This document shows positions 19,389-31,349 of a stretch of 38,885 nt of DNA, piece by piece (the first letter of the stretch is position 1; every line of letters begins with the position of its first letter). The notes beneath the pieces are model-generated. The model ran no database searches. It was not told the origin of the DNA and was given only the letters and a program-made list of their open reading frames with translations. Both the position numbers and the translations under genes were made by a program. The stretch comes from Nemertoderma westbladi (Eukaryota; Xenacoelomorpha; Nemertodermatida; Nemertodermatidae). The DNA is taken from positions 1-38,885 of the forward strand of contig JAUCBJ010007717.1 of the NCBI GenBank assembly GCA_032718475.1, written 5' to 3'.

Positions 19389-22300
19389 AGGCTATATTTG
19401 ACTGATTGTATACCGACATTGTATAAGCGTATTATTACTTGGCTATACTTGACTGATTGTTTACCGACATTGTATAAGCGTGTTATTACTTGGCTATACT
19501 TGACTGATTGTATAACGACATTGTACAAGCGTGTTATTACTTGGCCATACTTGACTTATTGTATACCGACATTGTACAAGCGTGTTATTACTTGGCTATA
19601 CTTGACTGATTTTATACCGACATTGCATAAGCGTGTTATTACTAGGCTATACTTGACTGATTGTATATCGACATTGTATAAGCGTGTGATTACTTGGCTA
19701 TACTTGACTGATTGTATACCGACATTGTACATGTACAAGCGTGTTATTACTTGGCTATATTTGACTGATTGTATACCGACATTGTATAAGCGTGTTATTA
19801 CTTGGCTATACTTGACTGATTGTTTACCGACATTGTATAAGCGTGTTATTACTTGGCTATACTTGACTGATTGTATAACGACATTGTACAAGCGTGTTAT
19901 TACTTGGCTATACTTGACTTATTGTATACCGACATTGTACAAGCGTGTTATTACTTGGCTATACTTGACTGATTTTATACTGACATTGTATAAGCGTGTT
20001 ATTACATGGCTATACTTGACTGATTGTATACCGACATTGTATAAGCGTGTTATTACTTGGCTATACTTGACTGATTGTATACCGACATTGTATAAGCGTG
20101 TTATTACTTGGCTATACTTGACTGATTGTATACCGACATTGTATAAGCGTGTTATTACTTGGCTATACTTGACTGATTGTAAACCGACATTGTATAAGCG
20201 TGTTATTACTTGGCTATACTTGACTGATTGTATACCGACATTGTATAAGCGTGTTATTACTTGGCTATACTTGACTGATTGTATACCGACATTGTATAAG
20301 CGTGTTATTACTTGGCTATACTTGACTGATTGTATACCGACATTGTATAAGCGTGTTATTACTTGGCTATACTTGACTGATTGTAAACCGACATTGTATA
20401 AGCGTGTTATTACTTGGCTATACTTGACTGATTGTATACCGACATTGTATAAGCGTGTTTTTACTTGGCTATACTTGACTGATTGTATACCGACATTGTA
20501 TAAGCGTGTTATTACTTGGCTATACTTGACTGATTGTATACCGACATTGTATAAGCGTGTTATTACTTGGCTATACTTGATTGATTGTATACCGACATTG
20601 TACACGCGTGTTATTACTTGGCTGTACTTGACTGATTGTATACCGACATTGTATAAGCGTGTTATTACTTGGCTATACTTGACTGATTGTATACCGACAT
20701 TGTATAAGCGTGTTATTACTTGGCTATACTTGACTGATTGTATACCGACATTGTATAAGCGTGTTATTACTTGGCTATACTTGACTGATTGTATACCGAC
20801 ATTGTATAAGCGTGTTATTACTTGGCTATACTTGACTGATTGTATACCGACATTGTATGAGCGTGTTATTACTTGGCTATACTTGACTGATTGTATACTG
20901 ACATTGTATAAGCGTGTTATTACTTGGCTATACTTGACTGATTGTATACCGACATTGTATAAGCGTATTATTACTTGGCTATACTTGATTGATTGTATAC
21001 CGACATTGTATAAGCGTGTTATTACTTGGCTATACTTGACTGATTGTATACCGACATTGTATAAGCGTGTTATTACTTGGCTATACTTGACTGATTGTAT
21101 ACCGACATTGTATAAGCGTGTTATTACTTGGCTATACTTGATTGATTGTATACCGACATTGTATAAGCGTGTTATTACTTGGCTATACTTGACTGATTGT
21201 ATACCGACATTGTATAAGCGTGTTATTACTTGGCTATACTTGATTGATTGTATACCGACATTGTACAAGCGTGTTATTACTTGGCTATACTTGATTGATT
21301 GTATACCGACATTGTACACGCGTGTTATTACTTGGCTGTACTTGACTGATTGTATACCGACATTGTATAAGCGTGTTATTACTTGGCTATACTTGACTGA
21401 TTGTATACCGACATTGTATAAGCGTGTTATTACTTGGCTATACTTGACTGATTGTATACCGACATTGTATAAGCGTGTTATTACTTGGCTATACTTGACT
21501 GATTGTATACCGACATTGTATAAGCGTGTTATTACTTGGCTATACTTGACTGATTGTATACCGACATTGTATAAGCGTGTTATTACTTGGCTATACTTGA
21601 CTGATTGTATACCGACATTGTATGAGCGTGTTATTACTTGGCTATACTTGACTGATTGTATACTGACATTGTATAAGCGTGTTATTACTTGGCTATACTT
21701 GACTGATTGTATACCGACATTGTATAAGCGTATTATTACTTGGCTATACTTGATTGATTGTATACCGACATTGTATAAGCGTGTTATTACTTGGCTATAC
21801 TTGACTGATTGTATACCGACATTGTATAAGCGTGTTATTACTTGGCTATACTTGACTGATTGTATACCGACATTGTATAAGCGTGTTATTACTTGGCTAT
21901 ACTTGATTGATTGTATACCGACATTGTATAAGCGTGTTATTACTTGGCTATACTTGACTGATTGTATACCGGCATTGTATAAGCGTGTTATTACTTGGCT
22001 ATACTTGACTGATTGTATACCGACATTGTATAAGCGTGTTATTACTTGGCTATACTTGACTGATTGTATACCGACATTGTATAAGCGTGTTATTACTTGG
22101 CTATACTTGACTGATTGTATACCGACATTGTATGAGCGTGTTATTACTTGGCTATACTTGACTGATTGTATACTGACATTGTATAAGCGTGTTATTACTT
22201 GGCTATACTTGACTGATTGTATACCGACATTGTATAAGCGTATTATTACTTGGCTATACTTGATTGATTGTATACCGACATTGTATAAGCGTGTTATTAC

Positions 22301-24328
22301 TTGGCTATACTTGACTGATTGTATACCGACATTGTATAAGCGTGTTATTACTTGGCTATACTTGACTGATTGTATACCGACATTGTATAAGCGTGTTATT
22401 ACTTGGCTATACTTGACTGATTGTATACCGACATTGTATAAGCGTGTTATTACTTGGCTATACTTGATTGATTGTATACCGACATTGTATAAGCGTGTTA
22501 TTACTTGGCTATACTTGACTGATTGTATACCGACATTGTATAAGCGTGTTATTACTTGGCTATACTTGACTGATTGTATACCGACATTGTATAAGCGTGT
22601 TATTACTTGGCTATACTTGACTGATTGTATACCGACATTATATCAGCGTGTTATTACTTGGCTATACTTGACTGATTGTATACCGACATTGTATAAGCGT
22701 GTTATTACTTGGCTATACTTGACTGATTGTATACCGACATTGTATAAGCGTGTTATTACTTGGCTATACTTGACTGATTGTATACCGACATTGTATAAGC
22801 GTGTTATTACTTGGCTATACTTGACTGATTGTATACCGACATTGTATAAGCGTGTTATTACTTGGCTATACTTGACTGATTGTATACCGACATTGTATAA
22901 GCGTGTTATTACTTGGCTATACTTGACTGATTGTATACCGACATTGTATAAGCGTGTTATTACTTGGCTATACTTGACTGATTGTATACCGACATTGTAT
23001 AAGCGTGTTATTACTTGGCTATACTTGACTGATTGTATACCGACATTGTATAAGCGTGTTATTACTTGGCTATACTTGACTGATTGTATACCGACATTGT
23101 ATAAGCGTGTTATTACTTGGCTATACTTGACTGATTGTATACCGACATTGTATAAGCGTGTTATTACTTGGCTATACTTGACTGATTGTATACCGACATT
23201 GTATAAGCGTGTTATTACTTGGCTATACTTGACTGATTGTATACCGACATTGTATAAGCGTGTTATTACTTGGCTATACTTGATTGATTGTATACCGACA
23301 TTGTACAAGCGTGTTATTACTTGGCTGTACTTGACTGATTGTATACCGACATTGTACAACCGTGTTATTACTTGGCTGTACTTGACTGATTGTATACCGA
23401 CATTGTATAAGCGTGTTATTACTTGGCTTTACTTGACTGATTGTATACCGACATTGTATAAGCGTGTTATTACTTGGCTATACTTGACTGATTGTATACC
23501 GACATTGTACAAGCGTGTTATTACTTGGCTGTACTTGACTGATTGTATACCGACATTGTACAAGCGTGTTATTACTTGGCTGTACTTGACTGATTGTATA
23601 CCGACATTGTATAAGCGTGTTATTACTTGGCTATACTTGACTGATTGTATACCGACATTGTATAAGCGTGTTATTACTTGGCTATACTTGACTGATTGTA
23701 TACCGACATTGTATAAGCGTGTTATTACTTGGCTATACTTGACTGATTGTATACCGACATTGTATAAGCGTATTATTACTTGGCTATACTTGATTGATTG
23801 TATACCGACATTGTATAAGCGTATTATTACTTGGCTATACTTGATTGATTGTATACCGACATTGTATAAGCGTGTTATTACTTGGCTATACTTGATTGAT
23901 TGTATACCGACATTGTATAAGCGTGTTATTACTTGGCTATACTTGACTGATTGTATACCGACATTGTATAAGCGTGTTATTACTTGGCTATACTTGATTG
24001 ATTGTATACCGACATTGTATAAGCGTTTTATTACTTGGCTATACTTGACTGATTGTATACCGACATTGTATAAGCGTATTATTACTTGGCTATACTTGAC
24101 TGATTGTATACCGACATTGTATAAGCGTGTTATTACTTGGCTATACTTGATTGATTGTATACTGACATTGTATAAGCGTGTTATTACTTGGCTATACTTG
24201 ACTGATTGTATACCGACATTGTATAAGGGTATTATTACTTGGCTATACTTGACTGATTGTATACCGACATTGTATAAGCGTGTTATTACTTGGCTATACT
24301 TGACTGATTGTATACCGACATTGTATGC
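19389..24328. repeat. 51-bp satellite array A, ~97 copies
   Basis: The unit is 51 bp, beginning GGCTATACTTGACTGATTG and including TATACCGACATTGTATAAGC. Every unit is 51 bp except one 57-bp unit near 19730 (extra ATGTAC). The + frame is therefore open for about 1,660 codons with a 17-residue period, WLYLTDCIPTLYKRVIT. The minus strand is also open over long parts (YNVGIQSVKYSQVITRL). Arguments against a gene: the long frame has no ATG at its start, the only in-frame Met seen lies in the 57-bp unit, and most common variants change the residue (T/I, P/L, V/I, K/E, D/Y, I/K). Longer periods are visible: a variant pair (CACGCGTG then GCTGTACTTG) recurs 714 bp (14 units) apart at 20602 and 21316. 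Confidence 0.95.
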
Positions 24329-24389
24329 GAGTATACAAACACTTGAAAGCCAAATAATAATTAACCTGGACCAAATAATAATTAATATT

Positions 24390-24795
24390 CTAGAATAAAG
24401 ATAAAATAACATTAGAATTATAGCGATTTACGTCTCTAAATGTACACCTTTGTATTTCGATAAATCTGTGGCAATTTTTAGTGAAATTGAAAACGGATTT
24501 TAGATTCTGACTCTTCATTGAAGGCGGTTCTAATGATATCTGGATTACATTCCAAAGATGAAAAATAAAGTCAACAGAGATGGTTAAATATTGCTAAAAA
24601 GGCGTTTTTAACGGCTTGTTGTATCGAAATAGCTCATAAATTAAAAAATTCCGCTCTGCCAGAAGTAAGAAATATTTTCGAACTATCATCATACCATATT
24701 TCGTAGCATATGATTGAAATTTGAAAAAAATAGGGGGTGTGGGGTGGCGACTACGACTTTCTAAAAATGGTTATTGTATTAAGGGAGATGGTGTA
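24390..24795. mobile_element. Foldback element, right arm only (copy A)
   Basis: Matches the right arm of the foldback family: TTCTAGAATAAAG, CGATTTACGTCTC, GATATCTGGATTACATTC, TTTCGTAGCATATGATTG and the terminal TATTGTATTAAGGGAGATGG ending GGTGTA at 24795. The left arm is replaced by the 51-bp array, 62 bp after whose end this arm starts. Either the array expanded inside the foldback loop, or it replaced the left arm. Confidence 0.7.
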
Positions 24796-25559
24796 ATATT
24801 ATAAATAAAGTGTATAATTATAGATCTCACTAGTGCAGTTTGAATTACACATACCCAAATATTTTGTAATTCATTGATTTTTAAATAACACCATGGATAT
24901 TTTTATTCTAGAATGTTTGCCATTTTACAATGATGGAAGACCGTAAATATAGCGCGATTTTTGCCTTCTCCCCTGTATACCGACTGTCAACAAGCCCATG
25001 AACCCGTGATTGCTTGGATTTGGCTATAATTTGGAATATATGTACCTAAGATGCTATTCTACATGACAGTTCAGAAAAATTTAATTTTTCGCTATTTAAT
25101 AAGTCAATACTAGTTAACAATAAAAAAACACTTAATACCCTAAGGCAAGGATGGGTCAACATATCTATTAGGCGAAATTTTGTGAATATGATTCTGCAAT
25201 GCGATTCTCAATATGATCGCTAGGTGGCGCTGTAAATTTATGCTAATTTTTAGGTTTGTTAGTTTAGTATTAAATTTTATTAACTAAAAATTTCAAAACG
25301 TTGTCGTTAATGCAAAGTTGCGATGTAGACACCCACAAAAATTTTCAGACCCATTGCTCAAAAATTGTAGAAGTAGTAGGGTTTTGAATTTCACAATTTC
25401 ATTAGTAATAGCAATTTCAATAGGTCTCCCAAAATGGAAATTGTTATAACTTGAAAACTAAAAGAGCTATTAAATATAAGATTTCAGATTTGGAAACACC
25501 ATTCAATCATGCAATATAATCGATCATAAAAATAATATATTTTGGAACAAAAGGGTGTA

Positions 25560-25590
<31 letters not shown>

Positions 25591-25594
25591 AACA
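24796..25594. other. AT-rich DNA, no gene; ends in poly-C/poly-A tract
   Basis: No credible coding frame. Bases 25560-25580 are 21 consecutive C followed by 12 A, just left of the inverted-repeat element at 25595. The same tract is present at 31314-31334 in copy B. Confidence 0.5.
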
Positions 25595-26327
25595 TGGGTA
25601 CTAGTGTGTTATACAGTAGGTACACACCCCACACCCACCCCCAAAAAAAAAATTTTACGAGCTAGTTTTTGCTATTTCTTTTTATAAACATGTTCCAGAA
25701 CATTTTAGCTAATTTATAAAAAATTAATAAATGTTCTAGAACAAATATTTTCAATTTAAAAAAATAATAAAAAAATGAATGTAACATTTTTACACTATTT
25801 TTCTATGTTCTACAGTAGAACATATTCGCTAAATTAGAACTAGAAAAAAAAAGTTCTAGAACAAATAATTTTTGTTCTAGAATATTTTTAAAAAATTTAA
25901 ATTTTTTTTTAATTTTTGTAGAATTTGATTCATCTAAGAAGGATTTTACTGTATTGAGGTCATATATTCAGAAAATTAATTACATAGAAGACTTATACTG
26001 TATAAGACTTTTTTAATTCCTCTAAACTCAAATCAGTCATTTTTACAACATGTAATCATAAATCTTAGTTACAGAAAATATAATGATCTATAAAATATAA
26101 TTACCTTGATATCGAATACAACATCACTAATGAAAAATATAATTTAAAGTTTTTTAAAAATTGACTCTAGAACAAAGAATATTTGCTCTAGAATATTTTA
26201 TTATATACAGTAATTTATTAAATATATGACAATGTTTAGAACATTTCCAAAAAAAGTTGGCAAAATGTGCTACAGTATAATAAAAATTTTGAGGGGGGGT
26301 GGGTGTACCTATAACACACTAGTACCA
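25595..26327. mobile_element. ~733-bp inverted-repeat element rich in TTCTAGAA (copy A)
   Basis: The left end TGGGTACTAGTGTGTTATA followed by GGTACAC and a C/A-rich tract is mirrored at the right end (GGGTGTACCTATAACACAC then TAGTACCA, to 26327). The inverted repeats are about 50-60 bp. The interior is AT-rich and noncoding. It contains TTCNNGAA sites at 25693-25700, 25734-25741, 25854-25861 and 25875-25882, the palindrome GTTCTACAGTAGAAC (25807-25821), and CTCTAGAA variants at 26165 and 26186. Copy B is at 31350-32055. Confidence 0.75.
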
Positions 26328-26914
26328 ATATATATATCAAATATAGCTGGTAAAATTCCGGTAAACACCACACCTTCCCTTCATGTCATTTTTTTATCGG
26401 TGAATAACTCACAAAGCCGCTCGCCATTCAAAATATAGAGCAAGTTATAAAAGGGCAGTGGGCTGCAGCGGCCGCCCGTCGCTACCACTCGCCGCAGCTG
26501 TGGTGTGTCACAGTTTGTGGAATAATTTTAGCACCACTGGAATTAAGTATTTAGTAATTAATAATAATTAGTAGGCCTATATTGTAGCCAATACATTAAT
26601 GTAAATAAAACTATAAATATAACCAAAACATTAAATATTCCAGAGTTTTGTTGGTTCAGTTTCATAGCAACTAATGAAAATCTTACTCTTATTTATTTAC
26701 AACAATACCCCTAATATAACAATAAGTGTGTACCCCCCCCCCCCCCCCCTAATTTTTGAAACTTTTAAACAAATGATGCGATATTTATTTTATTATGAAG
26801 GAAGTTCGACAAAGTTTCATAATACTTTGCCTTACTTGAAACACTAGGATACAAGGTACCGGTAATATAAATCATAGTGCAGTCAGTGCGTTCGTAGCTC
26901 CAGATGGCTCCCAC
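26328..26914. other. Noncoding spacer with GC-rich patch and poly-C(17)
   Basis: A GC-rich stretch (about 26455-26515, including GCAGCGGCCGCCCG) sits in AT-rich DNA. Poly-C spans 26733-26749 after AAGTGTGTA, resembling the poly-C context at 25552-25580. No gene. Confidence 0.5.
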
Positions 26915-27573
26915 ACAAGTGTGGAAGCTACAGAGAGCTATATAAAGTATATCTTTGATCAACACTTACCTCTAACTAAGATGAAAGTACATAACTTTCA
27001 CATACGTCAACCTATTCCTGGTGTTAAAGGCATTCTAGCTGAGAAAAAGAAAGCTATAGCATGTAAGGATAATGTTAAGAGAAATGAGTGCCAGAGAAAA
27101 ATCAACAAACTGATCTTTGATAAACGGCAAATGGAATTCACCAATATGCCAAAAACTCAACTGTACAAACTATCTGATACCTGTATAAGGAAAAAACACC
27201 AAGTTCATAAATTTGATGAAAATGAAGTCGAGAGTCTTAATAATTTCTTCACTAGATTTAACGAGGATGTGAATAAGGATGAGCCTATATATAATGGTAC
27301 CACCTATGATAATGATATTCATGTTGATCCGATTGTGGTTGAGAAATTAATACGTAAATTGAAACCGAATACAGCCCAAGGTAGTAGCATTGTTTCTGCA
27401 ATTTGCTATAAAACCTTTGCAAAAGAACTTTCTATACCTTATGCTTCACTATTCAGAGATAGTTTCCATCAACAAAAATACCCGCAATGTTGGAATTCGT
27501 CTTTGACATCTGCCTTACCTAAAAGATGTGATTCATCATTTTCTGAAAAAACCAGCTTCAGACCAGTATGTGT

Positions 27574-28095
27574 GGGGCGAGCCACGAAGTTGGCGGAGCC
27601 TTAGCGAATTGACACTGTTAGGGGGTGGGTCAATTTATGCAAATAGTTGTCGTCGTCGTCGTTGTCGTCGTCGTCGTCGTTGTCGTCGCCGTCGTCGTTG
27701 TCGTCGTCGTCGTCGTTACGATTTTGACATGCTAATAACTTTGTCGGATTTAAAGCTGCCAAGTTGAAAATTTGTAGGTATCAATATGAGCAAAAGTTGA
27801 GATTTTTGAGAGACTTTCAGACACCATCAGTGCAATGGTCTCCCGCTAGAGGGCCACATGTCTAAACATTAAATGCCCTCCCATTTCTTTGCTTTTAATC
27901 CGTTTAAGCTGAAACTTGGCAGATATGTATTAGACCATTAGCTGTGACTTTCAAAGGAGGCAAATCCATCTGCAGTTCTCCAGTCTGCCGCTAGAGGGCC
28001 AACGTGACTATTTGCATAAATTGACCTACCCCCTAACAGTGTCAATTCGCTAAGGCTCTGCCAACTTCGTGCTGCGCGAAGTCCCCACTTCGTGT
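27574..28095. mobile_element. 522-bp MITE with ~66-bp terminal inverted repeats
   Basis: The left repeat 27582-27647 (GCCACGAAGTTGGCGGAGCC onward) is almost perfectly complementary to 28007-28073. Copy B of the segmental duplication has the uninterrupted site (GACCAGTATGTGTTACTCC), so the boundaries are direct observation: the insert lies between GTGT (27570-27573) and a second GTGT (28092-28095), a possible 4-bp duplication. The outermost few bases are not symmetrical. The interior has a GTC/GTT-type microsatellite (27648-27716) and two CCGCTAGAGGGCC-type motifs (about 27842 and 27988). No transposase. Confidence 0.9.
27648..27716. repeat. (GTC)n microsatellite
   Basis: Imperfect GTC/GTT trinucleotide run directly next to the left inverted repeat of the MITE. 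The predicted Arg/Cys-rich peptide across it is a repeat by-product. Confidence 0.9.
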
Positions 28096-28866
28096 TACTC
28101 CTTTGAGTTCTAGGTGTTTAGACAGATTGGCTCTAGATATATTTCGTAATGCAAGTAAATCCACTGATGATATTTTTCAATTTGCATACAAAAAAGGTTA
28201 TTCTACAGCTGATGCGATCTTATACCTCCTTCATCAGATTACAAAAGCGTTAGATGAAAGACACACAATTGTAAAATGTTTATTCATAGACTACTCATCT
28301 GCTTTTAACACAGTGTTACAAAACAAGTTTTTAAACAGACTTTTAGACGAATTACCAATAGAGATGCGTTGGTTGGCCAGCTGGCTTCACTCATACATGA
28401 GTGGTTTCTCTCAATCGGTTAAATCTGGAAAAAACATCTTCCTCTATTTCACTGAAAGTTGGTTTTCCCCAAGGGGGTCCTCTTAGTGGACCTTTGTTTA
28501 CCAAAGACACTGATGAAATTCGAGCTGACGATGGATCCCTAGCAAAATATTCTGATGACTCAAGAAATCTACAGGCGATAAGGCATTCCGCAGAAAATGA
28601 CAAATATAAGTCTAACATCCAGCGAATTGTTGAGCTATCACATGGAAAAAACTTAAAGATAAACGCAAAGAAATCTGAAGAACTATGTTTCATTCCAATG
28701 AACTTTAAAGAACAGAAAGTTCTAGATATCGCAGAAGAAATAATCTACATAGATGGTGACGAGGTTCCGCGTCCGTCCGAAGTGAAACATCTTGGAATAT
28801 GGATTGCAAATAATCTATCACGGAAAACTCATATATTTAAACTTATAAAAAGGGTAAATTACATTA

Positions 28867-28982
28867 TTTGTGTTCTCTGTTTGTTCTGTATTTGTATGTA
28901 CCGTTGCTGTTTCAGAGTTTACTGATTATTACACTTCAGCACTTGACAGTCAGATAGTTACCGGTGTTTTCATACTTAACAG
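28867..28982. other. Unique junction sequence between duplication copies
   Basis: About 116 bases with no match elsewhere in the window separate the truncated copy-A RT from satellite array B. This is a breakpoint scar of the duplication or a remnant of the original left flank of array B. Confidence 0.6.
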
Positions 28983-30043
28983 TTATTACTTGGCTATACT
29001 TGACTGATTGTATACCGACATTGTATAAGCGTGTTATTACTTGGCTATACTTGACTGATTGTATACCGACATTGTATAAGCGTGTTATTACTTGGCTATA
29101 CTTGACTGATTCTATACCGACATTGTATAAGCGTGTTATTACTTGGCTATACTTGACTGATTGTATACCGACATTGTATAAGCGTGTTATTACTTGGCTA
29201 TACTTGACTGATTGTATACCGACATTGTATAAGCGTGTTATTACTTGGCTATACTTGACTGATTGTATACCGACATTGTATAAGCGTGTTATTACTTGGC
29301 TATACTTAACTGATTGTATACCGACATTGTATAAGCGTGTTATTACTTGGCTATACTTGACTGATTGTATACCGACATTGTATAAGCGTGTTATTACTTG
29401 GCTATACTTGACTGATTGTATACCGACATTGTATAAGCGTGTTATTACTTGGCTATACTTGACTGATTCTATACCGACATTGTATAAGCGTGTTATTACT
29501 TGGCTATACTTGACTGATTGTATACCGACATTGTATAAGCGTGTTATTACTTGGCTATACTTGACTGATTGTATACCGACATTGTATAAGCGTGTTATTA
29601 CTTGGCTATACTTGACTGATTGTATACCGACATTGTATAAGCGTGTTATTACTTGGCTATACTTAACTGATTGTATACCGACATTGTATAAGCGTGTTAT
29701 TACTTGGCTATACTTAACTGATTGTATACCGACATTGTACAAGCGTGTTATTACTTGGCTGTACTTGACTGATTGTATACCGACATTGTATAAGCGTGTT
29801 ATTACTTGGCTATACTTAACTGATTGTATACCGACATTGTATAAGCGTGTTATTACTTGGCTATACTTGACTGATTGTATACCGACATTGTATAAGCGTG
29901 TTATTACTTGGCTATACTTAACTGATTGTATACCGACATTGTATAAGCGTGTTATTACTTGGCTATACTTAACTGATTGTATACCGACATTGTATAAGCG
30001 TGTTATTACTTGGCTATACTTAACTGATTGTATACCGACATTG
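28983..30043. repeat. 51-bp satellite array B, ~21 copies
   Basis: Same 51-bp unit as array A, all in register, with both strands open across nearly the whole array. It has private variants: TACTTAACTG (silent Leu change) in many units and GATTCTATACC in two (near 29110 and 29467). The TTGATTGATTG variant common in array A is absent. The right flank (GAGTATACAAACACTTGAAAG) is shared with array A; the left flank is not. Confidence 0.95.
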
Positions 30044-30099
30044 TATACGAGTATACAAACACTTGAAAGCCTGAACCAAATAATATGTATTATTCTAGA

Positions 30100-30500
30100 A
30101 TAAAGATAAAATAACATTAGAATTATAGCGATTTACGTCTCTAAATGTACACCTTTGTATTTCGATAAATCTGTGGCAATTTTTAGTGAAATTGAAAACG
30201 GATTTTAGATTCTGACTCTTCATTGGAGGCGGTTCTAATGATATCTGGATTACATTCCGAAGATGAAAAATAAAGTCAACAGAGATGGTTAAATATTGCT
30301 AAAAAGGCGTTTTTAACGGCTTGTTGTATCGAAATAGCTCATAAATTAAAAAATTCCGCTCTGCCAGAAGTAAGAAATATTTTCGAACTATCATCATACC
30401 ATATTTCGTAGCATATGATTGAAATTTGAAAAAAATAGGGGGTGTGGGGTGGCGACTACGACTTTCTAAAAATGGTTATTGTATTAAGGGAGATGGTGTA
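30100..30500. mobile_element. Foldback element, right arm only (copy B)
   Basis: Near-identical to 24395-24795, ending GGTGTA at 30500. It directly follows array B with the same flank, so the array/arm junction predates the segmental duplication. Confidence 0.7.
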
Positions 30501-31313
30501 ATATTATAAATAAAGTGTATAATTATAGATCTCACTAGTGCAGTTTGAATTACACATACCCAAATATTTTGTAATTCATTGATTTTTAAATAACACCATG
30601 GATATTTTTATTCTAGAATGTTTGCCATTTTACAATGATGGATGACCGTAAATATAGCGCGATTTTTGCCTTCTCCCCTGTATACCGACTGTCAACATGC
30701 CCATGAAACCGTGATTGCTTGGATTTGGCTATAATTTGGAATATATGTACCTAAGATGCTATTCTACATGACAGTTCAGAAAAATTTAATTTTTCGCTAT
30801 TTAATAAGTTAATACTAGTTAACAATAAATAAACGCTTAAAATCCTAAGGCTTCTACAGTTTTGAATCAAATCACATGAAAGTTTTTTATATGACAGATC
30901 AAGGATGGGTCAAAATATCTATTAGGCGAAATTTTGTGAATATGATTCTGCAATGCGATTCTCAATATGATCGCTAGGTGGCGCTGTTAATTTATGCTAA
31001 TTTTTAGGTTTGTTAGTTTAGTATTACATTTTATTAACTAAAAATTTAAAAACGTTTTCGTTAATGCAAAGTTGCGATGTAGACACCCACAAAAATTTTC
31101 AGACTTATTGCTCAAAAATTGTAGAAGTAGTAGGGTTTTGAATTTCACAATTTCATTAGTAATAGCAATTTCAATAGGTCTCCCAAAATGGAAATTGTTA
31201 TAACTTGAAAACTAAAAGAGCTATTAAATATAAGATTTCAGATTTGGAAACACCATTCAATCATGCAATATAATCGATCATAAAAATAATATATTTTGGA
31301 ACAAAAGGGTGTA

Positions 31314-31344
<31 letters not shown>

Positions 31345-31349
31345 AAACA
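30501..31349. other. AT-rich spacer, duplication copy B
   Basis: Counterpart of 24796-25594 with no gene. It has a ~47-bp extra segment at about 30850-30897 and poly-C(21) at 31314-31334. Confidence 0.5.

Larger units (their letters stand above)
24326..28866. repeat. Segmental duplication, copy A
   Basis: About 4.0 kb (not counting a 522-bp insertion) matches 30041-34068 nearly base for base. It covers the array end, foldback arm, AT-rich DNA, TTCTAGAA-rich element, poly-C tracts and LINE RT. Differences seen include a ~47-bp segment present only in copy B near 30850-30897, a 2-bp deletion at 28438 in A, a 2-bp change near 27380/33104, and poly-C lengths. The match ends at AAATTACAT (28866), where A switches to unrelated sequence and B continues. 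Confidence 0.92.
26915..28866 (+). pseudogene. LINE (family 1) reverse transcriptase, copy A, disrupted by a MITE
   Basis: The N-terminal linker and RT start read from about 26915 (YIKYIFDQHLPLTKMKVHNF, then VEKLIRKLKPNTAQG, SLTSALPKR). A 522-bp MITE interrupts the frame at 27574. The frame resumes at 28096 (LSSRCLDRLALDIF), with motif A CLFIDYSSAFNTV. A 2-bp deletion at about 28438 shifts the frame, then motif B VGFPQGGPLSGPLF and a motif C-like KYSDD follow. In motif C the residue before DD is Ser rather than the common Ala. The copy is cut at 28866, within RT3'-terminal RVNYI. Endonuclease and ORF1 are absent. Lesions differ from those of copy B. Confidence 0.87.

Noticed and set aside
15637-19401. 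Overlapping 1254-, 1049- and 547-codon frames on + and many 60-270-codon frames on - across the C-rich array
   Set aside because: All three + frames and several - frames are open at once because the 32-bp unit is nearly free of stop triplets. The peptides are the same 31-32-residue cycle in rotated frames.
19389-19440. TTGACT and TATACC inside the 51-bp unit as a bacterial-type promoter
   Set aside because: Eukaryotic context and incorrect spacing; repeated only because the unit is repeated.
15610-24328. CRISPR-like regular repeats
   Set aside because: The 32- and 51-bp units are head-to-tail with no unique spacers, no cas genes are present, and the context is eukaryotic.
19398-24398. 1666-codon open frame as a giant repeat protein gene
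   Set aside because: No start codon at its beginning, variants mostly change residues, and the minus strand is open as well. Kept as a satellite, with coding potential listed only as a question.
27528-27767. Arg/Cys-rich frame at the MITE edge
   Set aside because: Created by the GTC microsatellite read across the insertion junction.
28936-30117. 393-codon minus-strand frame over array B
   Set aside because: Mirror of the same 51-bp satellite; both strands are open across the identical bases.
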